DNA from: Flavobacterium lindanitolerans
GTDB lineage: Bacteria; Bacteroidota; Bacteroidia; Flavobacteriales; Flavobacteriaceae
Direction: 5' to 3'
DNA: 64,000 nt
Assembly (NCBI RefSeq): GCF_002846575.1
Contig: NZ_PJND01000007.1
Span: forward strand, 186,001 to 250,000
Under the pieces are notes generated by a model, which saw only the letters and a program-made list of their open reading frames with translations, did not search any database and was not told where the DNA came from. Of this stretch, positions 53,932 through 62,031 are shown in pieces (positions within the stretch are counted from its first letter, which is position 1; the number at the start of each line of letters is the position of its first letter). The position numbers were made by a program, and so were the translations under genes.

Positions 53932-54825
53932 ATGAAAAAACTTTACATTTTATTATCTGTTGCATTTGTATCAGTTTCGGCTTCTGCACAAGTAGTTATT
54001 AGCCAAGTTTATGGTGGAGGTGGAAATAATGGAGCAGTATACACGAACGACTTTATTGAATTATACAATAGAGGAACAGCTCCTCAAAGTTTAAATGGTT
54101 GGTCTGTTCAGTATGCTTCGGCTGCAGGTACATCATGGGCTGTTCAAACCCTTCCAAACGTTACAATACAACCTGGAAAATATTATTTAATTCAGCAAGC
54201 AGCTGGAACAACTCCGGTTGCAGCATTGCCGACGCCAGATTTAGATGGTGTTACATGTGGCTGTACAGTTTCTGGTGGCGCAAGTCCAGCTCCAATACCT
54301 GGCTTTTCAATGGCTGGTACTAATGGTAAAGTTATTTTAGTAAACACAACTGTTGCTGAAACTACTGCTAACCCAACTGGCTCTCAAATAATTGACAAAG
54401 TAGGATACGGAACTGCAAATGGTTTTGAAGGATCTGCTGCTACTGCTGCATTAACAAATTCTACAGCTGCAATCAGAAACAATAATGGTTGTGCAGATAC
54501 AAATGATAATGCTGCTGATTTCACAGTTGCTGCTCCAACTCCTAGAAACTCTGCAACTGCAGCTAACACTTGTAGCTTAGGCATTAAAGACAACGAAATC
54601 GCTGGACTTAAAGTTTACCCAAACCCTGTAACAAACGGAAAGCTATTCATTACTTCAAATGCTAATGTTGAAAAAACAGTTGCTATCTATGATGTATTAG
54701 GAAAACAAGTAGTAAATACAACTGCTACAGAGTCTGTAAACGTTTCTAACTTAAAAGGTGGTGTTTACATCGTTAAAATCACTGAAGAAGGAAAAACAGC
54801 TACTAGAAAATTAGTTATCAAGTAA
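53932..54825 (+). CDS. T9SS protein with lamin-tail domain
   Basis: A 297-aa exported protein. Signal peptide 1-19 (SASAQ); lamin-tail domain about 20-160, with VVISQVYGGGGNNGAVYTND, FIELYNRG and GWSVQYAS as the standard opening; then an Asn/Thr/Ala-rich part and a type A sorting domain about 225-297 (LKVYPNPVTNGKLFI, GVYIVKI, ATRKLVIK). In bacteria LTD domains sit on secreted nucleases and surface proteins, but no nuclease motif is present here. A strong own promoter suggests high expression. Confidence 0.85.
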   Translation: MKKLYILLSVAFVSVSASAQVVISQVYGGGGNNGAVYTNDFIELYNRGTAPQSLNGWSVQYASAAGTSWAVQTLPNVTIQPGKYYLIQQAAGTTPVAALPTPDLDGVTCGCTVSGGASPAPIPGFSMAGTNGKVILVNTTVAETTANPTGSQIIDKVGYGTANGFEGSAATAALTNSTAAIRNNNGCADTNDNAADFTVAAPTPRNSATAANTCSLGIKDNEIAGLKVYPNPVTNGKLFITSNANVEKTVAIYDVLGKQVVNTTATESVNVSNLKGGVYIVKITEEGKTATRKLVIK

Positions 54826-54847
54826 TTAGTTTCTTTCAAAATAATAT

Positions 54848-54871
54848 AAAGCATCCCAATAGGGATGCTTT
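54848..54871 (+). terminator. terminator of the lamin-tail gene
   Basis: Stem AAAGCATCCC / GGGATGCTTT with a 4-base loop, followed by a long T run. Confidence 0.85.
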
Positions 54872-54913
54872 TTTTTGTATTATTGTTTTCTAATCAAAAA
54901 ATATAACAAAAAC

Positions 54914-55702
54914 ATGAGGAAATTTTACATTTTATTACTAGTAGTTTCTTTTGGAAATAGCTACTCCCAAACAACCATATTCACAGAAAATATGGGAAAT
55001 ACAACTGCAACAACTGCTATAGCTTCCCATACCTTTCAAAACAGCAGCCCAATACTCTTTTCAGGTACCGCTGATGTACGAAATACAACTCCATCTGAAA
55101 ACTATGAAGGTGTCTCTGGAAATGGATGCGTTTTTCTGGGAGGAACAACTCCTGCTAAAACTTTTATTATTGAAGGGATAAATACACTTAATTATTCTGA
55201 CCTGACTTTGTCATTTGGACACTATAAAGGAACCAATGCTGGAAGCAATGAATTAACAGTGCAAGTAAGTACTGACGGAACAGCATGGACTCCTTTAACT
55301 TACACAAGACCAACCGGAACAGGAACCTCTTCCTGGATATTGATTACTCCTTCCGGCACAATCCCATCTACATCCAACCTAAGAATAAAATTCGAAAACC
55401 CAATCTCAAATGTCGGATTTAGAATTGATGATGTTAAGCTAACCGGAAATACTTTGGGGATTTCTGAAAATACAATTCCCGGCCTTAAAGTTTATCCAAA
55501 TCCGGTTACCAATGGAAAATTATTTATCACTACTGTGGCTAACGTTGAAAAAACTATTGCTATATATGATGTTTTAGGAAAGCAAGTGGCAAACACAATA
55601 GCTAAAGATTACGTAAATGTTTCTAACTTAAAAGATGGTGTTTATATCGTTAAAATTACTGAGGAAGGAAAAACTGCTACTAGAAAATTAGTTATTAAAT
55701 AA
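54914..55702 (+). CDS. T9SS protein with beta-sandwich domain
   Basis: From ATG 54914 the protein is 262 aa; an ATG at 54875 would add 13 residues including a Tyr/Lys-rich start overlapping the terminator and is rejected. Signal peptide 1-19 (NSYSQ); residues about 20-180 are a jelly-roll-like sandwich (LTLSFGHYKGTNAGSNELTVQ, TSSWILITPSG, GFRIDDVKLTG), as in carbohydrate-binding or choice-of-anchor domains. Its sorting domain (about 190-262) is nearly identical to that of the lamin-tail protein. Ligand unknown. Confidence 0.8.
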   Translation: MRKFYILLLVVSFGNSYSQTTIFTENMGNTTATTAIASHTFQNSSPILFSGTADVRNTTPSENYEGVSGNGCVFLGGTTPAKTFIIEGINTLNYSDLTLSFGHYKGTNAGSNELTVQVSTDGTAWTPLTYTRPTGTGTSSWILITPSGTIPSTSNLRIKFENPISNVGFRIDDVKLTGNTLGISENTIPGLKVYPNPVTNGKLFITTVANVEKTIAIYDVLGKQVANTIAKDYVNVSNLKDGVYIVKITEEGKTATRKLVIK

Positions 55703-55720
55703 TCTAAAAACATACTTTAA

Positions 55721-55749
55721 AAAAAGCCTCAATAATATTGAGGCTTTTT
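55721..55749 (+). terminator. terminator of the 54914 gene
   Basis: A near-perfect palindrome AAAAAGCCTCAATA / TATTGAGGCTTTTT followed by T residues. Confidence 0.85.
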
Positions 55750-55843
55750 TTATTACACTTATTATCAATCAAATAAAAAATATTTATAATGTAAATTCTT
55801 ATGTTTTTTATATATTTATGAGAAAACATATAAATCAAATTTT

Positions 55844-56206
55844 ATGAAAACAAAACAACTTTATTTGACTACGCTATTAGTAATAACTTCTTATACGGTA
55901 AAAGCGCAAATCGGGAATACTATTTATGGAGTTGAAGCCGGTGACCATATAATAAATGGAAGCCACAATACATATATAGGCTCTAATTCGGGAGGAATAA
56001 ATTACAATAGCAATAACAATGTTTTCATTGGAGATTCATCTGGTTATGAAAGTGAAAACGGCAGTAATAATACCTATCTTGGATATTATTCCGGTCTCAA
56101 TTCTCAAGGGTCTAACAACATATTTCTAGGCAATAAAGCAGGAATGAATGAACTGGCAAGTAACAAATTATACATACAAAAAGTAAATCTGCTTCTCAAA
56201 AAATAA
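55844..56206 (+). CDS. short repeat protein, probably truncated paralogue of the fibre family
   Basis: A 120-aa exported protein: signal peptide 1-21 (TVKAQ), then five 16/17-residue repeats of the N-T-x-I/L-G-x-x-A/S-G type (for example NTYIGSNSGG, NIFLGNKAG). The three longer paralogues nearby continue after the repeats with a conserved 'PLIWGDF' segment and a coiled-coil tail, but this one ends IQKVNLLLKK and stops. Reading one base later after the A-run gives SKSASQKII before another stop, so a frameshift followed by decay is possible. It may also be a real short head-only form. It is 31 bases before the next family member. Confidence 0.6.
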   Translation: MKTKQLYLTTLLVITSYTVKAQIGNTIYGVEAGDHIINGSHNTYIGSNSGGINYNSNNNVFIGDSSGYESENGSNNTYLGYYSGLNSQGSNNIFLGNKAGMNELASNKLYIQKVNLLLKK

Positions 56207-56237
56207 TCACAATCTTTTAACAACAAAACCTAACAAT

Positions 56238-57146
56238 ATGAAATTAAAACAAATAGCAATTCCCGTATTGCTTTTATTTGGGTTAGCTGGACATTCACAA
56301 AATGTAGCCTCAACAGCAAATTTAACGAGTGGCGGCTATCAAGCAGGAACTGCAGGAAATTATAACACTTATTACGGTAGCAATACCGGAGAAAATAATT
56401 CGTCAGGAACAAATAATACATTTTTAGGCAATATTGCCGGAAAAAGCAATACCTCTGGATCACAGAATATATTTATCGGATCACAAAGTGGGTTTCAAAA
56501 TAAAACTGGCACGGGGAACATATATTTAGGACATTATGCTGGAGGAGAAATAGAATCTGGCAATAACAATACATTTATAGGGGCAAATGCTGGAGGCGAA
56601 GCACATGGTTCCAACAATGTTTATATTGGGGCCTATGCGGGTTATTATGAAAATCTTGACAATCAACTCCGAATAAATAACTCTTTCGGAACCACACCTT
56701 TAATTTGGGGCGACTTTAATCTCGATCAGCTAAAATTTAACGGAAAAGTGGGCATTGGAAACGGTTTCGGAAGCTTTCCTTCAACAGCAGGCTCAGTAAA
56801 CGTTTCAAATTACAACCTGTTTGTAAAAGGCGGTATATTGACAGAAGAAGTACGTGTCAATCTTCAAGGTGATTGGGCTGACTATGTTTTTGATAAAAAT
56901 TATAATTTAAAGCCTCTTGAAGAGGTAGAAACTTTTATCAAAGAAAATGGCCATTTAGAAAATGTTCCTTCTGCAAAACAGGTAAAGGAAAACGGTATCG
57001 AATTGGGTGAAATTGCAAAAATCCAACAAGAAAAAATCGAGGAACTCACGCTCTATCTTATCGAATTAAACAAAGAGAATAAGGTGCTGCAGAAAAAACT
57101 GCTTGAATTAGAAGAAAAAATAAACAATTCAAATACCAAAAATTAA
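56238..57146 (+). CDS. repeat fibre-like protein A (YadA-head-like repeats, coiled-coil tail)
   Basis: A 302-aa exported protein. Signal peptide 1-20 (GHSQ), an ASTANLTSGGYQAGT lead-in, six 16/17-residue repeats (about 40-140; consensus N-T-F-I-G-x2-A-G), a conserved middle (PLIWGDF, KFNGKVGIGNGFG, LFVKGGILTEEVRVNLQ), then WADYVF, ENGHLENVPSAKQVKENGIE, and a coiled coil over the last 45 residues. The repeats suggest a left-handed beta-roll, and the coiled coil suggests oligomerisation, as in trimeric adhesin heads and tail fibres. There is no outer-membrane anchor and no sorting domain. The next gene is a close paralogue. Confidence 0.75.
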   Translation: MKLKQIAIPVLLLFGLAGHSQNVASTANLTSGGYQAGTAGNYNTYYGSNTGENNSSGTNNTFLGNIAGKSNTSGSQNIFIGSQSGFQNKTGTGNIYLGHYAGGEIESGNNNTFIGANAGGEAHGSNNVYIGAYAGYYENLDNQLRINNSFGTTPLIWGDFNLDQLKFNGKVGIGNGFGSFPSTAGSVNVSNYNLFVKGGILTEEVRVNLQGDWADYVFDKNYNLKPLEEVETFIKENGHLENVPSAKQVKENGIELGEIAKIQQEKIEELTLYLIELNKENKVLQKKLLELEEKINNSNTKN

Positions 57147-57165
57147 CTGCTTAACTTTTACAATT

Positions 57166-58119
57166 ATGAAACTATCAAAATTTTTAAATCTAGGAATTTT
57201 ATTCTGCACTATTACTGCTTTTTCACAAAATGTAGCTTCAACCGCTACTTTGACAAGCGGAGGCTTAAATGCCGGCACTAATGGAACGGCTAATACATTT
57301 TATGGATACCAAACAGGTAGATATACCGGTACTGGCATAAACAATACGTTCATAGGACATGAATCAGGTCGGGAAAACACAACAGGAAAAAACAATGCTT
57401 TTATTGGCTATCAAGCAGGAGCAAATAACACAATAGGAGCAAATAATACTTTTGTCGGTTCACATTCTGGACAAACTAGCTATAGCGGTTCTAACAATGT
57501 CTATGTAGGTCAGTTTACAGGTGGAGAAAACAATGGCAACTATAATACTTTTTTAGGAATGCTGGCAGGAGGAGACTCACAAGGCTCAAACAATGTATTA
57601 ATAGGAAGTAATGCCGGCTATTCAATGTCTGGAAATGACAAATTATTTATTGATAATACAGACACGGCCAGTCCTCTAATCTGGGGTGATTTTGCCCAAG
57701 ATCAATTAAAATTTAACGGAAAAGTAGGCATTGGAAACGGTTTCGGAAACTTTCCTACAACAGCAGGTTCTGTAAACGTTTCCAATTATAATCTTTTTGT
57801 AAATGGCGGTATATTGACAGAAGAAGTACGGGTCAATCTTCAGAGCGATTGGGCAGATTATGTATTCAGTAAAGATTATGAATTAATGCCTCTTCAAAAG
57901 ATAGAAATATTCATCAAAGAAAATGGCCATTTGCCTAATATGCCTTCTGCAAAACAGGTAAAAGAAGAAGGAATCGAATTAGGGCAGATTGCAAAAATGC
58001 AGCAGGAAAAAATTGAGGAACTGACACTTCATATGATCGAGCAAAATAAAACAATCGAAAAACAGAGTGAAGAAATAAAAGAGCTAAAAGAACTGGTAAA
58101 ACAATTGATAGAAAAATAA
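57166..58119 (+). CDS. repeat fibre-like protein B
   Basis: A 317-aa paralogue of protein A. Signal peptide 1-21 (TAFSQ), the same ASTATLTSGGLNAGT lead-in, seven repeats (NTFIGHESGREN, NAFIGYQAGANN and so on), the same middle block and ENGHLPNMPSAKQVKEEGIE, and a longer coiled-coil tail ending KELVKQLIEK. Nucleotide similarity to protein A is very high from about 57720 to 57850, which shows recent duplication or gene conversion. Its stop is separated from the ATG of the VWA-T9SS gene by a single base, so the two are almost certainly translated together. Confidence 0.78.
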   Translation: MKLSKFLNLGILFCTITAFSQNVASTATLTSGGLNAGTNGTANTFYGYQTGRYTGTGINNTFIGHESGRENTTGKNNAFIGYQAGANNTIGANNTFVGSHSGQTSYSGSNNVYVGQFTGGENNGNYNTFLGMLAGGDSQGSNNVLIGSNAGYSMSGNDKLFIDNTDTASPLIWGDFAQDQLKFNGKVGIGNGFGNFPTTAGSVNVSNYNLFVNGGILTEEVRVNLQSDWADYVFSKDYELMPLQKIEIFIKENGHLPNMPSAKQVKEEGIELGQIAKMQQEKIEELTLHMIEQNKTIEKQSEEIKELKELVKQLIEK

Positions 58120-58120
58120 T

Positions 58121-59452
58121 ATGAAAAAACTATATATCCTTATTTTGTTCCTTACATGTGGCCTTAAAAGCTTTGCACAAGGAACAGATGTCATCTTCTG
58201 GATTGACAATAGTGGTTCAATTGACGACATCGAATACGCTGCTATGAAAGCATCCGTGAGCAATATTATGGCAAATGTCCTTGAATGCAATCCCGATAAT
58301 AAAATAACCGTTATACAATATGCTGCCACGAAAGTTGGAACAAACTTTATTCCTAAAATCAAAATTGAAACTGACTTTACAAACTCGGCTATAAGTTTTT
58401 CCCGTGTTCCTGTGGCTGATGTAGGAAATTATGATTTTGCACATGAATCACTAGGATTGATTGGAAAGGCATTAGACCATATTACAGATTCAAACATACT
58501 TGGAACTTCATTTTTAAACAGAACTTCCGGAAATACATTAGCCATCTATTTCTTTACGGATGCTTTGCGAGATGACCTGACAGGGTCATGTCTTGTAAAC
58601 AAAAACACTATCTTAATCGGATCAAATGGTGCTTTTCAAAACTATACAAATTTCAAGGTTTCACGAAATGCTACATTTATTGTAACAATGGTTCCTAGTG
58701 GTGCAGAAGGTTACATGCCGGGATCTGACTTAAAAGCAAAAAAAGCAGGAGCCGCAATTTCTAGCGGAGGAAATGGAGGAACTTATATCCTTAATGAAAT
58801 AGAGTCTTATCCTTTAGATCCAAATGGTCCTGGCTCATTACCCCGCTTCTTTTTATACAAGCCAAACTTCACATTGACCCCTGTAGAAATCGGCGCTATA
58901 AGCGATCAATTATGCTCTGTTGTTCAAGCTCCCTGTCCACAACATTTAATTCTTACATCTCCGCTTGACGATGTTAACGCTCCAATTCAAGACAATCGTC
59001 AGGCTTCAATTTCAATAACAGCTTCCAACCAAATTAATAAGGAAGCAGTTGGAATATACCATGCGGGAAGCACTCTGGTTTTTAAATCTGGTTTTCATTC
59101 AAAAAACGGCTCCCGATTTAGAGCATATGTTGAGGGATGTTCAGATAAGTTTGTTGGAAGAGAATCTGACATTACTAACAGAAAAGAATTTCAAAAGGAA
59201 ATGAAAGGCACTCAAATTGTTCAAAAACCACTCTTATATCCAAACCCGGCTACACAAAAAGCAACAATAGAATATGACGAACCAATTCATAATCTCCTGA
59301 TTAGTTCTATTGATGGAAGAACAATCTTTTCCAAAATACTTAAAACAAATTCTTATGAAATTGATTTATCCAATTATAAAAACGGAATATATATAGTAAC
59401 GATTCAGACTAGTAACAGAAATATTTTTACTTCTAAACTTATAAAAGAGTAA
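58121..59452 (+). CDS. VWA-domain, 3-coathanger-like T9SS surface protein
   Basis: A 443-aa exported protein. Signal peptide 1-20 (KSFAQ); a von Willebrand A domain about 21-250 with MIDAS residues Asp29-x-Ser31-x-Ser33 (FWIDNSGSI) and FFTDALRDD; a 3-coathanger-like domain about 271-341 (TASNQINKEAVGIYHAG, FKSGFHSKNGSRFRAYV); and a type A sorting domain about 370-443 (LYPNPATQKATIEY). VWA domains with an intact MIDAS bind protein ligands through a metal. With the repeat protein encoded one base upstream, it may be the surface-attached adhesive partner; this is inference. Confidence 0.82.
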   Translation: MKKLYILILFLTCGLKSFAQGTDVIFWIDNSGSIDDIEYAAMKASVSNIMANVLECNPDNKITVIQYAATKVGTNFIPKIKIETDFTNSAISFSRVPVADVGNYDFAHESLGLIGKALDHITDSNILGTSFLNRTSGNTLAIYFFTDALRDDLTGSCLVNKNTILIGSNGAFQNYTNFKVSRNATFIVTMVPSGAEGYMPGSDLKAKKAGAAISSGGNGGTYILNEIESYPLDPNGPGSLPRFFLYKPNFTLTPVEIGAISDQLCSVVQAPCPQHLILTSPLDDVNAPIQDNRQASISITASNQINKEAVGIYHAGSTLVFKSGFHSKNGSRFRAYVEGCSDKFVGRESDITNRKEFQKEMKGTQIVQKPLLYPNPATQKATIEYDEPIHNLLISSIDGRTIFSKILKTNSYEIDLSNYKNGIYIVTIQTSNRNIFTSKLIKE

Positions 59453-59462
59453 TTAAAAACCC

Positions 59463-59488
59463 AAAGGCTCCAGCGTACTGGAGCCTTT
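59463..59488 (+). terminator. terminator after the VWA-T9SS gene
   Basis: A perfect 11-bp stem AAAGGCTCCAG / CTGGAGCCTTT with a CGTA loop. It ends the 55844-59452 unit. Confidence 0.85.
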
Positions 59489-59710
59489 ACTATTATTAAA
59501 AATCGCAAAACGAAATGATTGCTTTTAAAATTAATGTCATTTTGAACAAATACAACCACGCGTTAAAATTTCTTTCCCGAAACTTCGTATAAATATTTAA
59601 AACCCATTTTTTATATTAAAATAACAAATTGCCTCATTTACAGTATTTTAATTATTTTTTTATACTACAAATAGTGTTAATTTTAGGTTAAACCTTAAAT
59701 CAACATTATT

Positions 59711-60640
59711 ATGAACTTAACAAAAACCCTATGCGCAGGATTACTGCTTGGCGGAATTTTTTCTGCAAATTCGCAAAATGTCGCTTCGACTAACTTACTA
59801 ACCAGCGGCGGACTTGATGCCGGAACCGTTGAAAAAGAAAATGCGTTTTATGGCTACCAGGCCGGACGTTTTACCGAAAATGCTTATAATTCCTTTTTTG
59901 GGCATTTGGCAGGCGCTAAAAATGTCTCAGGAGACAGCAACTCTTTTTTTGGACATCAGGCCGGAATCAATAATGGAGAAGGCAGTTCAAATACTTTTAT
60001 TGGTGCAAGTGCCGGATCATATAATTATGACGGAAGACATAACGTTTATGTGGGTTATGCCAGCGGCGCATCAAATCAAGGAAATACAAACACTTTCATT
60101 GGAGCCTATTCCGGTGCAAAAGCTACAGGAGAAGGCAATGTCCTGATTGGAAGCTATGCAGGTTATGGAGAAACGGACAGCAACAAACTTCACATTAACA
60201 ATGCCTATAATGTAACGCCTTTGATTTGGGGTGATTTCTCGGAATACCTTATCAAATTAAACGGAAAAGTGGGTATTGGTAACGATTTTGGTGCATTCCC
60301 AATTTTTGCAGGAGGCTTGGATATTTCGCATTACAGGCTGATTGTAAAAGGCGGCATCCTTACAGAAGAAGTAAGAATCAACCTGCAGGCTGATTGGGCT
60401 GATTATGTTTTCTCTGATAGTTATAAGCTAAAATCTTTGGAAGAAGTAGAGAAATATATTGAAGATAACGGCCACCTGCCAAATGTTCCTTCAGCCAAAC
60501 AAGTAAAAGAAGAAGGAATTGAATTGGGTGAAATCACAAAAATCCAACAGGAAAAGATTGAGGAACTGACACTTTATCTGATTCAGCAGAATAAGGAAAT
60601 CCAGGAGTTAAAAGAAATGGTGAAAAACTTAAAGCAATAA
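59711..60640 (+). CDS. repeat fibre-like protein C
   Basis: A 309-aa paralogue of proteins A and B. Signal peptide 1-22 (SANSQ), ASTNLLTSGGLDAGT lead-in, seven repeats (NSFFGHLAG, NTFIGASAG, NVLIGSYAG), the shared middle (PLIWGDF, KLNGKVGIGNDFG, GGILTEEVRINLQ), ENGHLPNVPSAKQVKEEGIE and a coiled-coil tail ending KEMVKNLKQ. It is more diverged than A is from B. A 258-base gap and a terminator separate it from the previous unit, so it begins a second transcription unit together with the 60643 gene. Confidence 0.77.
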   Translation: MNLTKTLCAGLLLGGIFSANSQNVASTNLLTSGGLDAGTVEKENAFYGYQAGRFTENAYNSFFGHLAGAKNVSGDSNSFFGHQAGINNGEGSSNTFIGASAGSYNYDGRHNVYVGYASGASNQGNTNTFIGAYSGAKATGEGNVLIGSYAGYGETDSNKLHINNAYNVTPLIWGDFSEYLIKLNGKVGIGNDFGAFPIFAGGLDISHYRLIVKGGILTEEVRINLQADWADYVFSDSYKLKSLEEVEKYIEDNGHLPNVPSAKQVKEEGIELGEITKIQQEKIEELTLYLIQQNKEIQELKEMVKNLKQ

Positions 60641-60642
60641 AT

Positions 60643-61935
60643 GTGAAAAATCTATACAGAAAACCAAAAACAGGGCTGCTTATCCTCTTTTGTTTTTTGG
60701 CTGGCTCTTTCCATTCAGAGCTTTATTCTCAAGAACAGATTATATGGGATAATGTGCCTGTAAATACGACGGGGATTACCGCAACATATTCCGGCGGAAC
60801 CCTTAACGTGATGGCTACCGGCACAGGATTGAATATGGTATTCTACAGCATACCTGCCAATCCAACAGTGTTTCAAACTACCGGCGCATGGAATAATGCT
60901 CCTTCCAAAGATTTGACCTTTACCTTTCCGGAGAAAGTAATAATAACCCGGTTTCGGGTGTATGACATCAATTACGGCACCTGGAACGATTCCTTTAGCT
61001 TTTCAAACATTACATTCGGCGGAGTGACTGCATCGGCCGGATGCTGCGCTACAACCAGCGGGGTTACAGTATCAGCCGGAACTCCACCAAATACAGATGT
61101 TCATTGGACCTGTTCTAATGCCATAGACAGCTTTACGATAAATTACGCCAATACCAACGGGACAACACATGCGTATCTGTTTTATACGATGGAAATCCTA
61201 AGGCTACCGTCAATAGGAACGTTATGTTATAACAGTATACCTCCTACTCTGCCTACAACTTTAGGTAATAATATTCAGGGTAGCTGGAGTCCCGCTACTA
61301 TCGACACGAGTGTGGCCGGAACAACCCAATATGTCTTTACACCAAATGGCGGACAGACGATTCAATGTCCGATAGCAATTGATGTCACCGTATTGCCTCC
61401 CGGGCAGCAAAACTGCTGTATTCCCGACATAACATTAACATCACCAACAGACAATGTGGCATCAGGAAATCAGGATAACCGGGAAACCTCAAACACGATT
61501 ACAGCCCACAACACCATCAATTCAGGTGCTGTTGGAGTATATCATGCCAAAAGAACCATTACGCTTAAAAAAGGGTTCTATTCAGCAAACGGCTCCAGAT
61601 TCAGAGGTTATATACAGGGATGTACAGGTACATTTGTAGGAAGAGAATCTCCTGCTGCCGAAACGACAGATCTGAAAAAGCTGATAACCGATACTCCTGT
61701 TACGGAAAAGCTGCTTTTGTATCCAAATCCGGCGACACAAAAAGCCACCATAGAATACCAGCAGCCTATCCGAAACATTCGGGTTACCTCTATTGATGGA
61801 AAAACAATGCTTTCGAAAGAGCTTGACGCTAACTCTTATGAGATTGACCTTGCTAACTATAAAAACGGAATGTATATCGTGACAGTACAAACCGGAGATG
61901 GAAGGACAATTACTTCCAAACTGTTTAAAAAATAG
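60643..61935 (+). CDS. 3-coathanger-like T9SS surface protein with unrecognised N-terminal domain
   Basis: A 430-aa exported protein. It starts at GTG 60643, two bases after the stop of repeat protein C; the ATG at 60641 is out of frame and no other in-frame ATG precedes the signal peptide (TGLLILFCFLAGSFHSELYSQ). Residues about 32-185 are a beta-rich domain I do not recognise (TGITATYSGGTLNVMATG, KVIITRFRVYDINYG). A Cys pair CC at about 256 precedes a 3-coathanger-like domain about 257-328 (NTINSGAVGVYHAK, KKGFYSANGSRFRGYI) and a sorting domain about 358-430. The last two domains match those of the VWA protein. Confidence 0.78.
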   Translation: MKNLYRKPKTGLLILFCFLAGSFHSELYSQEQIIWDNVPVNTTGITATYSGGTLNVMATGTGLNMVFYSIPANPTVFQTTGAWNNAPSKDLTFTFPEKVIITRFRVYDINYGTWNDSFSFSNITFGGVTASAGCCATTSGVTVSAGTPPNTDVHWTCSNAIDSFTINYANTNGTTHAYLFYTMEILRLPSIGTLCYNSIPPTLPTTLGNNIQGSWSPATIDTSVAGTTQYVFTPNGGQTIQCPIAIDVTVLPPGQQNCCIPDITLTSPTDNVASGNQDNRETSNTITAHNTINSGAVGVYHAKRTITLKKGFYSANGSRFRGYIQGCTGTFVGRESPAAETTDLKKLITDTPVTEKLLLYPNPATQKATIEYQQPIRNIRVTSIDGKTMLSKELDANSYEIDLANYKNGMYIVTVQTGDGRTITSKLFKK

Positions 61936-61959
61936 TTTTCAGGTCAACATTAATTTATC

Positions 61960-61993
61960 AACCCCGAACAGATATAAAATCCTGTCGGGGTTT
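61960..61993 (+). terminator. terminator after the 60643 gene
   Basis: AACCCCG-A-ACAG pairs with CTGT-CGGGGTT (one bulge) across a 10-base loop and is followed by T-rich DNA. Confidence 0.75.
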
Positions 61994-62031
61994 GTTTTTA
62001 AAATAATTACCTTTGCCAAAAACAATTCCCT

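Noticed and set aside
55920..60200. Regularly spaced short repeats resembling a CRISPR array or minisatellite
   Set aside because: They are protein-level 16/17-residue repeats in open reading frames with signal peptides; the DNA units are degenerate and have no constant repeat plus unique spacer structure.
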